The notes under the pieces were generated by a model that had not been told where the DNA came from, searched no databases, and saw only the letters and a program-made list of their open reading frames with translations. Both the position numbers and the translations under genes were made by a program. DNA of 64,000 bases from Bradyrhizobium sp. LTSP849 (GTDB lineage Bacteria; Pseudomonadota; Alphaproteobacteria; Rhizobiales; Xanthobacteraceae): contig NZ_JYMR01000056.1 of the NCBI RefSeq assembly GCF_000938255.1, positions 377,192 through 441,191 on the forward strand. The letters are read 5' to 3'. Shown here piece by piece: positions 43,464 through 52,782 of the stretch (its first letter is position 1; every line of letters starts with the position of its first letter).

Positions 43464-44666
43464 ATGCATCAGGGACGCCATTTCCTTCAGATTCCGGGCC
43501 CGAGCCCGGTCCCCGAGCGCGTGTTGCGCGCCATGGACATGCCGGTGATCGACCACCGGAGCGCCGAATTCGGCGAACTCGGCCGGACCGTGCTCGAAGG
43601 CAGTCAGACAATTTTCCAGACCAAGGGTCCGGTCATCATCTTCCCCTCGTCGGGGACGGGCGCCTGGGAGGCCGCCATCGTCAACACGCTGTCGCCGGGC
43701 GATAAGGTGCTGATGGTCGAGACCGGCCATTTCGCCACCCTGTGGCGCCAGATGGCCGGCCGCTTCGGCATCGAAGTCGACTTCGTGCCCGGCGACTGGC
43801 GCCGTGGTGCCGATCCCGCATTGATCGAGGCGAGGCTCACCGAGGACAAGGCTCATACGATCAAGGCCGTCATGGTCGTGCACAACGAGACCTCGACAGG
43901 TGCAACCAGCCGTATCGCGGAGATCCGCGCTGCGATCGACCGCACGGGTCATCCGGCGCTGTTGATGGTCGACACCATCTCCTCGCTCGGCTCGGTCGAC
44001 TACCGCCACGACGAGTGGAAGGTCGATGTCAGCGTCAGCTGCTCGCAAAAGGGTTTCATGCTGCCGCCCGGTCTCGGCTTCAACGCGATCTCGGAGAAGG
44101 CGCGCGCCGCGTCCAAGTCCAACAAGATGCCGCGCTCCTATTTCGACTGGGAGGAGATGCTCAAGCCCAACACCAAGGGCTTCTTCCCCTACACGCCGGC
44201 GACCAATTTGCTCTACGGCCTGCGCGAGGCGATCGCGATGCTGCTCGAAGAGGGCCTCGACAACGTGTTCGCGCGCCATCAGCGGTTAGCTGCCGCAACG
44301 CGCGCCGCCGTCAACCATTGGGGCCTCGAGGTACTCTGCCAGGAGCCGGCCGAATTCTCACCGGTGCTTACCGCGGTGCTGATGCCGCCGGGACATGATG
44401 CCGATCAGTTCCGGCAGATTGTGCTCGAGAATTACAACATGTCGCTCGGCTCGGGCCTGTCGAAAGTCGCCGGAAAAGTCTTCCGCATCGGCCATCTCGG
44501 TGAATGCAATGCGCTGACGCTGCTTGGCGCACTCACCGGCGTGGAGATGGGTCTGTCGGTTGCCGGCGTGCCGCACCGCTCCGGCGGCGTAGCCGTCGCG
44601 ATGAAGCTTTTGGAGCAGCGGCCGCAGGGCAATGCGTCGCCGCATCTGAAAGTGGTCGGCACTTAA
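43464..44666 (+). CDS. Serine/alanine-glyoxylate aminotransferase family protein (copy 1)
   Basis: A 400-residue class V PLP aminotransferase from the ATG at 43464 (AGGGAGG upstream). Landmarks are GRHFLQIPGPSPVPERVLRA, FPSSGTGAWEAAIVNTLSPG, VMVVHNETSTGATSRIAEIR and the PLP lysine in VSCSQKGFMLPPGLGFNA. It belongs to the AGXT/SgaA group that converts glyoxylate to glycine with serine or alanine as amino donor. It is about two-thirds identical in visible blocks to the second copy at 46126, which lies after an MFS gene in the same direction. Donor specificity is not clear. Confidence 0.88.
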   Translation: MHQGRHFLQIPGPSPVPERVLRAMDMPVIDHRSAEFGELGRTVLEGSQTIFQTKGPVIIFPSSGTGAWEAAIVNTLSPGDKVLMVETGHFATLWRQMAGRFGIEVDFVPGDWRRGADPALIEARLTEDKAHTIKAVMVVHNETSTGATSRIAEIRAAIDRTGHPALLMVDTISSLGSVDYRHDEWKVDVSVSCSQKGFMLPPGLGFNAISEKARAASKSNKMPRSYFDWEEMLKPNTKGFFPYTPATNLLYGLREAIAMLLEEGLDNVFARHQRLAAATRAAVNHWGLEVLCQEPAEFSPVLTAVLMPPGHDADQFRQIVLENYNMSLGSGLSKVAGKVFRIGHLGECNALTLLGALTGVEMGLSVAGVPHRSGGVAVAMKLLEQRPQGNASPHLKVVGT

Positions 44667-44724
44667 ATCGCGCAGGGCACACGCGAGCGGCAATCATAAC
44701 AACAGCAATTCGGGAGGGGTGGAG

Positions 44725-46008
44725 ATGGGAGTTCGGTTCAAGGCCACGCATGTCGTGCTGGCGATGCTCTGCGCGATGTACTTCATCACCTATGTCGATC
44801 GGGTGAACATCGGCACCGCCGCGAGCGAGATCCAGAAAGAGCTCGGTCTCTCGAACACCCAGCTTGGTCTGGTCTTCTCCGCCTTCGCCTATCCGTATCT
44901 GCTGTTCCAGGTGATCGGCGGCTGGGTCGGCGATCATTTCGGGCCGCGCAAGACGTTGTTTTGGTGCGGCATGATCTGGGCGGCTGCTACCATTATGACC
45001 GGCTTCGTGCACGGTTTGACCGCGCTGTTCGTCGCGCGCTTCGCGCTCGGCTTCGGCGAGGGCGCGACGTTTCCGACCGCAACGCGCGCGATGCAATACT
45101 GGACCCCGGCGAACCGCCGCGGCTTTGCGCAAGGGCTGACCCATTCCTTCGCGCGGCTAGGCAATGCGATAACGCCGCCGGTGGTCGCGCTCCTGATCGT
45201 CTGGCTGACCTGGCGCGGGTCGTTCGTCGTGCTCGGCTTCGTCAGCCTGATCTGGGGCGTGATCTGGGTCTGGTATTTCCGCAACGAGCCGAAGGAGCAT
45301 GCTTCCATCACCGAAGCCGAGCTTGCGACGCTGCCGCCGCGCCCGACCGGCGAGCGGCCGCGCGTGCCATGGGGTCCGCTGTTCGGCCGGATGTGGCCGG
45401 TGACGCTGACCTATTTCTGCTACGGCTGGAGCCTGTGGCTGTACCTCAACTGGCTGCCGCTGTTCTTCAAGAACAACTACAATCTCGACATCAAGAACTC
45501 GGCGCTGTTCGCCTCGGGCGTGTTCTTCGCCGGCGTGGTCGGCGACAGCGTCGGCGGCGTGCTGTCGGACAAGATCCTCGACCGCACCGGCAATGTCCGT
45601 CTGGCGCGGCTCAGCGTCACCGTTGCGGGATTTGCGGGCGCGCTGCTCTCGCTGCTGCCGATCCTGTTCGTGCACGACATCACCGTGGTGGCCTTGTGTC
45701 TGTCGGCGGGCTTTTTCTGTGCCGAATTGGTGATCGGCCCGATGTGGTCGATCCCGATGGACATTGCCCCGAAACATTCCGGCACCGCGTCCGGACTCAT
45801 GAACACGGGGTCGGCCTTCGCCGCGATCGTGTCCCCGCTCGTTGCGGGCTTCGTGATCGACGCGACCGGCAATTGGTACCTGCCGTTCCTGATGTCGATG
45901 GGGCTGCTGCTGCTCGGCGGCTTCTCCGCCTTCCTGATGCACCCGGAACGTCCGTTTGAGGAGGTCGAGGGGCAGGTGCCGTCCGGACGGGTGGTGGCCG
46001 CGGAGTAG
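44725..46008 (+). CDS. MFS transporter between the two aminotransferases
   Basis: About 427 residues from the ATG at 44725 (GGGAGGGG upstream). Twelve hydrophobic segments; the N-terminal FITYVDRVNIGTAASEIQKE is the ACS-family signature (hexuronate, galactonate and phthalate-type carriers), followed by GGWVGDHFGPRKTLFW in loop 2-3. It probably imports the acid feeding the surrounding enzymes, for example glycerate, glyoxylate-forming hydroxy acids or a sugar acid. Unlike the MFS at 17.4 kb it sits in the glyoxylate locus. Confidence 0.88.
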   Translation: MGVRFKATHVVLAMLCAMYFITYVDRVNIGTAASEIQKELGLSNTQLGLVFSAFAYPYLLFQVIGGWVGDHFGPRKTLFWCGMIWAAATIMTGFVHGLTALFVARFALGFGEGATFPTATRAMQYWTPANRRGFAQGLTHSFARLGNAITPPVVALLIVWLTWRGSFVVLGFVSLIWGVIWVWYFRNEPKEHASITEAELATLPPRPTGERPRVPWGPLFGRMWPVTLTYFCYGWSLWLYLNWLPLFFKNNYNLDIKNSALFASGVFFAGVVGDSVGGVLSDKILDRTGNVRLARLSVTVAGFAGALLSLLPILFVHDITVVALCLSAGFFCAELVIGPMWSIPMDIAPKHSGTASGLMNTGSAFAAIVSPLVAGFVIDATGNWYLPFLMSMGLLLLGGFSAFLMHPERPFEEVEGQVPSGRVVAAE

Positions 46009-46125
46009 GGGGCGGCGGAGGTCCGTCGGTTATGCATGGGAGGCGCCCTAAGGAGAGGGGACAAGCCGGTCAAATGGTGCTATTCGGCGGCCATCAAAAT
46101 CAAGGCAAGACCGGGAAGGACGCCG

Positions 46126-47325
46126 ATGACCGTGCATACTGGAAGGCATTTCCTACAGATTCCAGGACCGACCAACGTGCCCGACCGGGTGCTGCGGGCG
46201 ATGGACATGCCGACGCTGGACCATCGCGGTGCGGAGTTCGCCGAGCTCGGCTTTGCCGTCCTGGCCTCGATGCAGCGCGTGTTCCGCACCAAGCAGCCCG
46301 TGATCATCTTCCCGTCGTCCGGCACCGGCGCCTGGGAAGCGGCGATGGTCAACGTGCTCGCGCCCGGCGACAAGGTTTTGATGTGCGAGACCGGCCAGTT
46401 CGCCGTGCTGTGGCGCGGCATTGCCGACAAGTTCAAGCTCGACGTCGACTTCATCCCGAGCGACTGGCGCCATGGCGCCGACCTCGCCGAGATCGAGAAG
46501 CGCTTGGCCTCCGACAAGCAGCACAAGATCAAGGCGGTCTGCGTCGTGCACAACGAGACTTCGACCGGCTGCGTGACGCCGCCGCTCGAGGTGCGCAAGC
46601 TGCTCGACCGCGTCAAGCATCCGGCGCTGTTGATGGTCGACACCATCTCAGGCCTCGGCTCGATGGAATATGAGCACGATGCCTGGGGCATCGACGTCTC
46701 GGTCGCTGGCTCGCAGAAGGGCCTGATGCTGCCGCCGGGCCTCGGCTTCAATGCCGTCTCGGAGAAGGCGCTCGCGGTGGCCAAGGCCAATCCGGGCATG
46801 CGCTCCTATTGGGACTGGCAGGAGGTCATCAGCTTCAACAAGCTCGGCACCTTCCCCTATACGCCTGCCACCAATCTGCTGATGGGCCTGCGCGAGGCGG
46901 TCAAGATGCTGGAGGAGGAAGGTCTCGACAACGTGTGGACCCGCCACAAGCGTCACAGCGCCGCGACTCGCGCCGCGGTCAAGGTCTGGGGCCTGGAGAC
47001 GCAGTGCGCCGATCCTGCTGCGCATTCGCCGGCGCTGACCGGCGTGCGCGTGCCCGAGGGCCACGACGCCGATGCCTTCCGCAAGGTGGTGCTGGACAAC
47101 TTCGACATGTCGCTCGGCACTGGCCTGAACAAGGTCAAGGGCAAGGTGTTCCGTATCGGCCATATCGGGCATTTCAACGATCTGATGCTGATGGGCACGC
47201 TCGCCGGCGTCGAGATGGGCCTGGATCTTGCAAAGATTCCGCACAGGAGCGGCGGTGTGTTGGCGGCCATGGACGTCCTGAAGGGACGCGACGTGGTGCC
47301 GATGGCCAAGGCACAAGTGGCTTGA
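46126..47325 (+). CDS. sgaA: Serine-glyoxylate aminotransferase-like protein (copy 2)
   Basis: A 399-residue class V aminotransferase from the ATG at 46126. Motifs include GRHFLQIPGPTNVPDRVLRA, FPSSGTGAWEAAMVNVLAPG, VCVVHNETSTGCVTPPLEVR and the lysine in VSVAGSQKGLMLPPGLGFNA, with SYWDWQEVISFNKLGTFPYT further on, close to methylotroph SgaA. The product is glycine plus hydroxypyruvate from serine and glyoxylate. It shares clear paralogy with copy 1 at 43464. It is followed by an enoyl-CoA hydratase gene 24 bases downstream. Confidence 0.89.
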   Translation: MTVHTGRHFLQIPGPTNVPDRVLRAMDMPTLDHRGAEFAELGFAVLASMQRVFRTKQPVIIFPSSGTGAWEAAMVNVLAPGDKVLMCETGQFAVLWRGIADKFKLDVDFIPSDWRHGADLAEIEKRLASDKQHKIKAVCVVHNETSTGCVTPPLEVRKLLDRVKHPALLMVDTISGLGSMEYEHDAWGIDVSVAGSQKGLMLPPGLGFNAVSEKALAVAKANPGMRSYWDWQEVISFNKLGTFPYTPATNLLMGLREAVKMLEEEGLDNVWTRHKRHSAATRAAVKVWGLETQCADPAAHSPALTGVRVPEGHDADAFRKVVLDNFDMSLGTGLNKVKGKVFRIGHIGHFNDLMLMGTLAGVEMGLDLAKIPHRSGGVLAAMDVLKGRDVVPMAKAQVA

Positions 47326-47349
47326 AGTAACTTGGAAAGTGAGCGCGCG

Positions 47350-48147
47350 ATGAATGCACCGACGACGACCAACGAAGACCTGCTCTACTCCGTCACGGAC
47401 GGCATCGCGCGGATCACCTTCAACCGCCCCCAGGCGCGCAACGCCATGACCTTCGCCATGTATGATCGCATGGCGGAGATCTGCACCGAGATCAACGGCG
47501 ACCGCTCGATCAAGGCGCTGATCCTGACCGGCGCCGGCGACAAGGCGTTTGCGTCGGGCACCGACATTTCCCAGTTCCGCGCCTTCAAGACCGCGCAGGA
47601 TGCGCTCGACTACGAGGCACGGATCGACCGCGTGCTCGGCACGCTCGAGCAGTGCCGCGTGCCCGTGATCGCGGCAATCGCGGGGGCCTGCACCGGCGGC
47701 GGCGCCGGCATCGCCGCATGTTGCGACATCCGCATCGGTACCGAGACGACGCGGATGGGTTTCCCGATCGCGCGCACGCTTGGCAATTGCCTGTCGATGT
47801 CGAATATCAGCCGCATCGTCTCGCTGGTCGGACCGGCCCGCACCAAGGACATGATCTTCAAGGCGCGGTTGGTCGAGGCCCCGGAAGCCCTGGCCCTCGG
47901 GCTGCTCAGCGAGATCGTGCCGGACGTCGAGACACTTCAACGCCGCGCCGAGGAGACTGCAAAGCTCGTCGCGAGCCATGCTCCGCTGACGCTCGAAACG
48001 ACGAAGGAAGCGGTGCGCCGCATCCGCCCCACGCTATCCCGCGAACAGGGCGAGGACCTGATCCTCAAGGCCTATATGAGCGAAGATTTTCGCGAGGGCA
48101 TGGACGCCTTCCTCAACAAGCGCACGCCGAATTGGAAGGGCAAGTAG
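47350..48147 (+). CDS. Enoyl-CoA hydratase family protein
   Basis: A 265-residue crotonase-fold protein from the ATG at 47350. It shows ARITFNRPQARNAMTFAMYD, the oxyanion-hole segment DKAFASGTDISQFRAFK and AAIAGACTGGGAGIAACCDI, with the C-terminal helix LETTKEAVRRIRPTLSREQG. Enoyl-CoA hydratases do not obviously belong to glyoxylate metabolism; it may act on a CoA ester whose cleavage gives glyoxylate, or just be a neighbour. It is a separate gene from the crotonase at 23.4 kb, with only family-level similarity. Confidence 0.87.
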   Translation: MNAPTTTNEDLLYSVTDGIARITFNRPQARNAMTFAMYDRMAEICTEINGDRSIKALILTGAGDKAFASGTDISQFRAFKTAQDALDYEARIDRVLGTLEQCRVPVIAAIAGACTGGGAGIAACCDIRIGTETTRMGFPIARTLGNCLSMSNISRIVSLVGPARTKDMIFKARLVEAPEALALGLLSEIVPDVETLQRRAEETAKLVASHAPLTLETTKEAVRRIRPTLSREQGEDLILKAYMSEDFREGMDAFLNKRTPNWKGK

Positions 48148-48666
48148 CGCCCGCGCCTCGCGCGCCGTTCGCATCGTCTCGATGCGACAGCGAGGCCCCA
48201 GACGATGGTTGAGATCAATCGTCAGCCGCTCATCTCGCGCCGGGTTGTCGTAAATCTTTCAATTGGTTCCACGTGAATGGAACCGCGGCGATGAGCGCGC
48301 CTTTGCGTCCACATTGACGCCGTGACAACCTCGGGAATAAGATCGCCGAGGTTGCACGCTATCGCTCGCGTTTTCAGAGCCGATAGGTCAGCCATTTTTT
48401 GAGCTGTTTTTGGCTGATCACACTGCAACCAGAAGTCATTGTACTGAAAAAGTAGCGAAGTACGTTCGACGACGCGAGACGCGCCAGAATTTCATTGCCG
48501 CTGACCATCCCGACGCCAGGCACGACCTCGCGAACAAGCCAAGACTCCTAGCAAGCTTCTTAAGCCAAGACCGTTGAGTCACGTCTGGGTTCTCAGACCG
48601 ATTAGTCGCGTCGCCGCGTCCTCATGTGGCGGCGTCTCCATGGCAAACGCAGGCAGGAATTTTTCC
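48148..48666. other. Gene-free gap before the VCBS protein
   Basis: About 520 bases. It holds two short hairpins: TCGCATCG/CGATGCGA at 48169-48187 and GGTTCC/GGAACC at 48265-48284. No T-runs follow either, so neither is a clear terminator. A TTG (48574) and an ATG (48640) upstream of the chosen VCBS start are in frame but lack a ribosome site. No other gene is seen. Confidence 0.45.
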
Positions 48667-51600
48667 ATGACCAATCATACGCCGGCTTTCACTTCCTCAT
48701 CCGCGACGGGCAGCTTCACCGAACTCGCCAACGCCACCGATTCGACGACGTTGCACACGTTGTCCGGGACGATGACCTTTACCGACAGCGACCACAGCGA
48801 CACGCATACGACTGCGGCGACATTGCACTCCGCCGTGCTCTCCAGCGGAACGATCATCCCGGCGTTCTCGCTTGCGCATTTCCAGACTGCGATGCAGTCG
48901 CAGATCCTCAGTGATCACAACGGCTCGGGTCAGCTCAAATGGAATTTTAGCGACGCGGACGACGATTTCGATTTCCTCGCCAAGAACCAGACGCTGGTTC
49001 TGACCTACGACATCAAGGTCTCCGACAATCACGGCGGCACCGCGATCCAGACCGTCAAGGTCACCATCACCGGCACCGACGACAAGCCGGTGATCAACAT
49101 GGCGACGACGGCGACCGTCACCGAGCAGGCGAACCAGACGCTGTCGCTGTCGCCTGACACGGTTCACGTCGCGCTCAACTTCACCGACGACGATCTCACC
49201 AATACCGGCCATACCGCGACCGTGATCGGCGTATCCGCCTCCGGTGCCATCGCAGGCCTGCTGCCGGGGTCGCTCGGCAACGCCGAGCTGATGGCGTTCT
49301 ATCATGTCAACAACGTCGTCAAGACTTCCGGCTCCAGCACCGGCACCATCAACACCACCTTCTCCGCGCCCGATCTCGCCTTCGATTACCTCGCGGCGGG
49401 CCAGCATCTCGACATCACCTACACTGTCCAGCTCGACGATCATGCCGGCGGCGTCTCTACGCAAACAGTCATGGTCACTGTGGTCGGCACCAACGACAAG
49501 CCTGTGTTCCTGTCATGCCCGGAATCGGCGGCTCTTGCTGAGGATCAGAATGTCAGTCCGACCGGTAATCTGACCGCGCATGACAGCCTGTTGTTCTCGG
49601 ATATTGATCTGGCGGATGTGCATAGTGTTTCGACCACGGTCACGGCGACCCGCTCGGGCGGCGGTTCGATACCCCTGACGAATGCGCAACTGCTGGCGGC
49701 GTTCGGAACCTCACTCCATGACTCGACCGGGCATGTCATCGGCGATATCGACTGGAATTTCGCGTTTCCCAACTCCTCGGCCAATTTCCTCAACGGCGGC
49801 GAGACGCTCAAGCTCGTCTACCACGTTGCGGTCGACGATGGTCACGGCGGTTCCACCACCCAGGACGTCACCATCACGATCCTCGGCGTCAACCACCCCG
49901 TCGTGATCACGAGCGGCGCGGAATCCTCGACTGTGACCGAGCAGGATGTCGTCACGGGTTCACCGACACCCGACACGACGCCGACAATCCCGGCGGGCAC
50001 GCTCGCCTTCACCGATCAGGACACCAACGATACGCATACGGTGACGACGACGCTTGACTCGACCTCGGGGCCGACGCCGCCGGCGGCGACGCAGGCCGAT
50101 CTCGCCACAGCGGTGACAACAGTGCTGCACGATTCCACGGGCACCGGTACCGGGAGCATCGACTGGAATTTTGCGATTCCCGACAAGGACCTCGACTATC
50201 TCGCGGCCAACGAGACGCTGACGGTGAACTACGACATCAAGGTGGCCGACGGTTCGACCAGCTCGACGCAGACCGTCTCCGTCGTCATCACCGGCGCCAA
50301 TGATGCGGTTGCGATCACCAGCGGGCCGGAATCCGCTTCGGTCGCCGAGCAGCCCGGCCAGGCCAACTCGTCGGCGCCCGACACGACGGCGGTGCAGACG
50401 CTGAATTTCACCGACGTCGATCTGTCCGATGTCCACTCGGTCGGTGTGACACTCACCTCTGCGGTGTGGTCGGCCGATCCGTCTTTCGTTCCAGGTGACA
50501 CGCTGAACGATCTGCAGGCCGCACTCGTGACGGCGCTGCACGATTCCACTGGCTCCGGCACGGGCGGGATCGACTGGAGTTTCAATCTGCCCGACCGGGA
50601 TTTGGACTTCCTGGGCGCCGGCGAGACGCTGACGGCTACCTACGTCGTCACGGTGAGCGACGGTTCGACGAGCTCGACCCAGCAGGTCACGATCACCGCG
50701 ACCGGTGCGGCCGACGCCATGACCGTCAATCCGGTCACCGCGACGATCAACGACACATCGTCCATCGACGCCGGAAGCATCGTTGCCCAGGGCGATGCCA
50801 TCCACGACGTGTCCGACAGCCCGGGCGACGGCAGCGTGTCGCTCAGCATCACCGCTGTGAACGGACAAGCGGCCAATGTCGGCACGTCGATCGCCGCTGC
50901 GCATGGTACGCTGTTGGTCGAGTCCGACGGCTCCTATCGCTACACCGCCTCGTCGGCGCTCGATCAGCTTCAGAACGAGGACAATTCGACCGAACAGTTC
51001 ACGATCACGGTCACCAACGGCCTCGGAGAGAGCCACGACACCACGCTGACCTTCAACGTGTTCGGCGCCAACGACGCGCCGGTAATCACCGCGGCCAATT
51101 CGGTCGGGACGCTGACCGAGGACGCGGGCACTGCGGTCATCGTCAACGGCGGCTTTGAGGCCGGCAATCTGAGTGGCTGGACGGCGGTGGGCGCCATCCC
51201 CGACCAGTTGGTGCTAGGCGGCCAGTATGGCGACTACTCCGCGCTGCTCAGCAACGGCTTCCTGGAGCAGAACATCGCCACCGTCGCCGGCCAGCACTAT
51301 ACGCTGAGCTTTGAGGTTGCCGGCGATCCTGACGCGTCATCCTCCTCGTTTTCGGTTTTCTGGGACGGCGCGCAGATTCTCGCTTCGACCCACGTGGAGT
51401 TTGGGTTCACCAAATTCACGTTCGACGTCGTTGGCGATGGAGGAGGCGGCTCGACACCCCTGGAGTTCGACTTCGCCACCGACGGCGCCGGCCTGTTGCT
51501 CGATGCCGTCTTGGTTTCGCCGACGCCTGGACCTGCGGTGGAGACCACTGACGGATCAATCTCGTTGTCCGACGCCGAGGCCGCGGATACGCATACGGCA

Positions 51601-52563
51601 AGTATCACACCCCTGGGCAGCGGCTATGTCGGCACGTTCTCGCTCGATCCGGTATCGGAGGTACCGGGGAGCGGATCAGTCGCCTGGCACTACTCGGTCA
51701 ACAACGCCGACATCCAGTTCCTGGCGCAGGGGCAGACGCTGGTGCAGACCTATGCCGTTACGGTCCTCGACAGCCACGGCGCCTCCACCGTGCAGGACGT
51801 CTCGGTTGCCATCAACGGTGTCAATGATGCCCCCACGGCTGTGGGCGAGACCGTGGTCACGGATGCTGGCGCCAACGGCTCGGTCGCGATTCCAGGCTGG
51901 GCGCTGGCGCTGAACGACACCGATCCCGACGCGACGGACCAGGTCTCGCTCGGCGCGGTCACGGGAAGCTCCGGAGGTACCGCCAGCTTGGCCTCCGGCT
52001 ACGCCCTCTTCACGGATGACGCTACGATCGGCGGTTCGTTCAACTACACCGCATCTGATGGGATGACGACATCAGGCAATACCGCGACTGACACCGTGGT
52101 GAACAACGCGGCGTCCGCGAGCACGCTGACAGCGGGAAGCGGCGACAGCGTTCTGGTCGCCACCCAAGGCACCGAGCAACTCGTCGGCGGCGCGGGCAAC
52201 GACGTTCTGATCGGCACCGCCAGCGGCAACGTCATGTCCGGCGGTGGAGGCAACGACACCTTCGCGTTCCTACAGATACCGACGGCTATCAGCCAGATTA
52301 CCGACTTCAACAACACGAGCCAGCACGATCGCATTGCCATCTCCGCGAACAGCTTCGGCGGCGGCTTGACGCCCGGTATGGATGTGACGCCCACCTTCGA
52401 GACTTCGGCCGACAATACGTTCTCTGGCGCGGCCGAATTCCACTTCGACACGGGCAACCAGACGCTCTATTTCAGCGCGGACGGCACCCAGGCATCGGCG
52501 CATGCGATCGTGGCGGTCCAGGCCGGCGTGGTGATCAACCCGCACGACATCCTGCTGGTGTAG
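48667..52563 (+). CDS. Large VCBS-repeat RTX-type surface/secreted protein
   Basis: About 1298 residues from the ATG at 48667 (AGGA upstream). It has no Sec signal peptide. Roughly seven VCBS/cadherin-like repeats of 100-130 residues follow one another, each ending in a strand such as VTITGTDDKPVI, VTVVGTNDKPVF, VVITGANDAVAI or VAINGVNDAPTA. A different domain, likely a carbohydrate-binding jelly roll, is inserted around 51130-51530 (VNGGFEAGNLSGWTAVGAIP). The C-terminal 150 residues carry RTX nonapeptides (LVGGAGNDVLIGTASGNVMS, GGGGNDTFAFLQ) for calcium binding and type I secretion. No transporter genes are adjacent. Confidence 0.86.
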   Translation: MTNHTPAFTSSSATGSFTELANATDSTTLHTLSGTMTFTDSDHSDTHTTAATLHSAVLSSGTIIPAFSLAHFQTAMQSQILSDHNGSGQLKWNFSDADDDFDFLAKNQTLVLTYDIKVSDNHGGTAIQTVKVTITGTDDKPVINMATTATVTEQANQTLSLSPDTVHVALNFTDDDLTNTGHTATVIGVSASGAIAGLLPGSLGNAELMAFYHVNNVVKTSGSSTGTINTTFSAPDLAFDYLAAGQHLDITYTVQLDDHAGGVSTQTVMVTVVGTNDKPVFLSCPESAALAEDQNVSPTGNLTAHDSLLFSDIDLADVHSVSTTVTATRSGGGSIPLTNAQLLAAFGTSLHDSTGHVIGDIDWNFAFPNSSANFLNGGETLKLVYHVAVDDGHGGSTTQDVTITILGVNHPVVITSGAESSTVTEQDVVTGSPTPDTTPTIPAGTLAFTDQDTNDTHTVTTTLDSTSGPTPPAATQADLATAVTTVLHDSTGTGTGSIDWNFAIPDKDLDYLAANETLTVNYDIKVADGSTSSTQTVSVVITGANDAVAITSGPESASVAEQPGQANSSAPDTTAVQTLNFTDVDLSDVHSVGVTLTSAVWSADPSFVPGDTLNDLQAALVTALHDSTGSGTGGIDWSFNLPDRDLDFLGAGETLTATYVVTVSDGSTSSTQQVTITATGAADAMTVNPVTATINDTSSIDAGSIVAQGDAIHDVSDSPGDGSVSLSITAVNGQAANVGTSIAAAHGTLLVESDGSYRYTASSALDQLQNEDNSTEQFTITVTNGLGESHDTTLTFNVFGANDAPVITAANSVGTLTEDAGTAVIVNGGFEAGNLSGWTAVGAIPDQLVLGGQYGDYSALLSNGFLEQNIATVAGQHYTLSFEVAGDPDASSSSFSVFWDGAQILASTHVEFGFTKFTFDVVGDGGGGSTPLEFDFATDGAGLLLDAVLVSPTPGPAVETTDGSISLSDAEAADTHTASITPLGSGYVGTFSLDPVSEVPGSGSVAWHYSVNNADIQFLAQGQTLVQTYAVTVLDSHGASTVQDVSVAINGVNDAPTAVGETVVTDAGANGSVAIPGWALALNDTDPDATDQVSLGAVTGSSGGTASLASGYALFTDDATIGGSFNYTASDGMTTSGNTATDTVVNNAASASTLTAGSGDSVLVATQGTEQLVGGAGNDVLIGTASGNVMSGGGGNDTFAFLQIPTAISQITDFNNTSQHDRIAISANSFGGGLTPGMDVTPTFETSADNTFSGAAEFHFDTGNQTLYFSADGTQASAHAIVAVQAGVVINPHDILLV

Positions 52564-52592
52564 CCGATCGGCGCACTGGCTTTGCGAGCTGG

Positions 52593-52624
52593 GCGCGGGC
52601 TCCGCAAGGGGCCCGCGCTTTTTT
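52593..52624 (+). terminator. Rho-independent terminator after the VCBS gene
   Basis: GCGCGGGC (52593-52600) and GCCCGCGC (52611-52618) form a perfect 8-base stem with a 10-base loop, followed by six T's. It lies 30 bases after the stop. Confidence 0.88.
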
Positions 52625-52782
52625 GCGGGCCGGCCGCGCTTGCAATCAATCTCATTCCAAAGTCATAAGCGGTGCGACGTTGGGCAGCTTGAACTGGCCG
52701 GCGTTCGACCGCACAATGCAATCCGCCTTTGGTTTTCGCGAATTGCCAATCCGAACAAGAACATAGGCAAGAATTGGGGACG

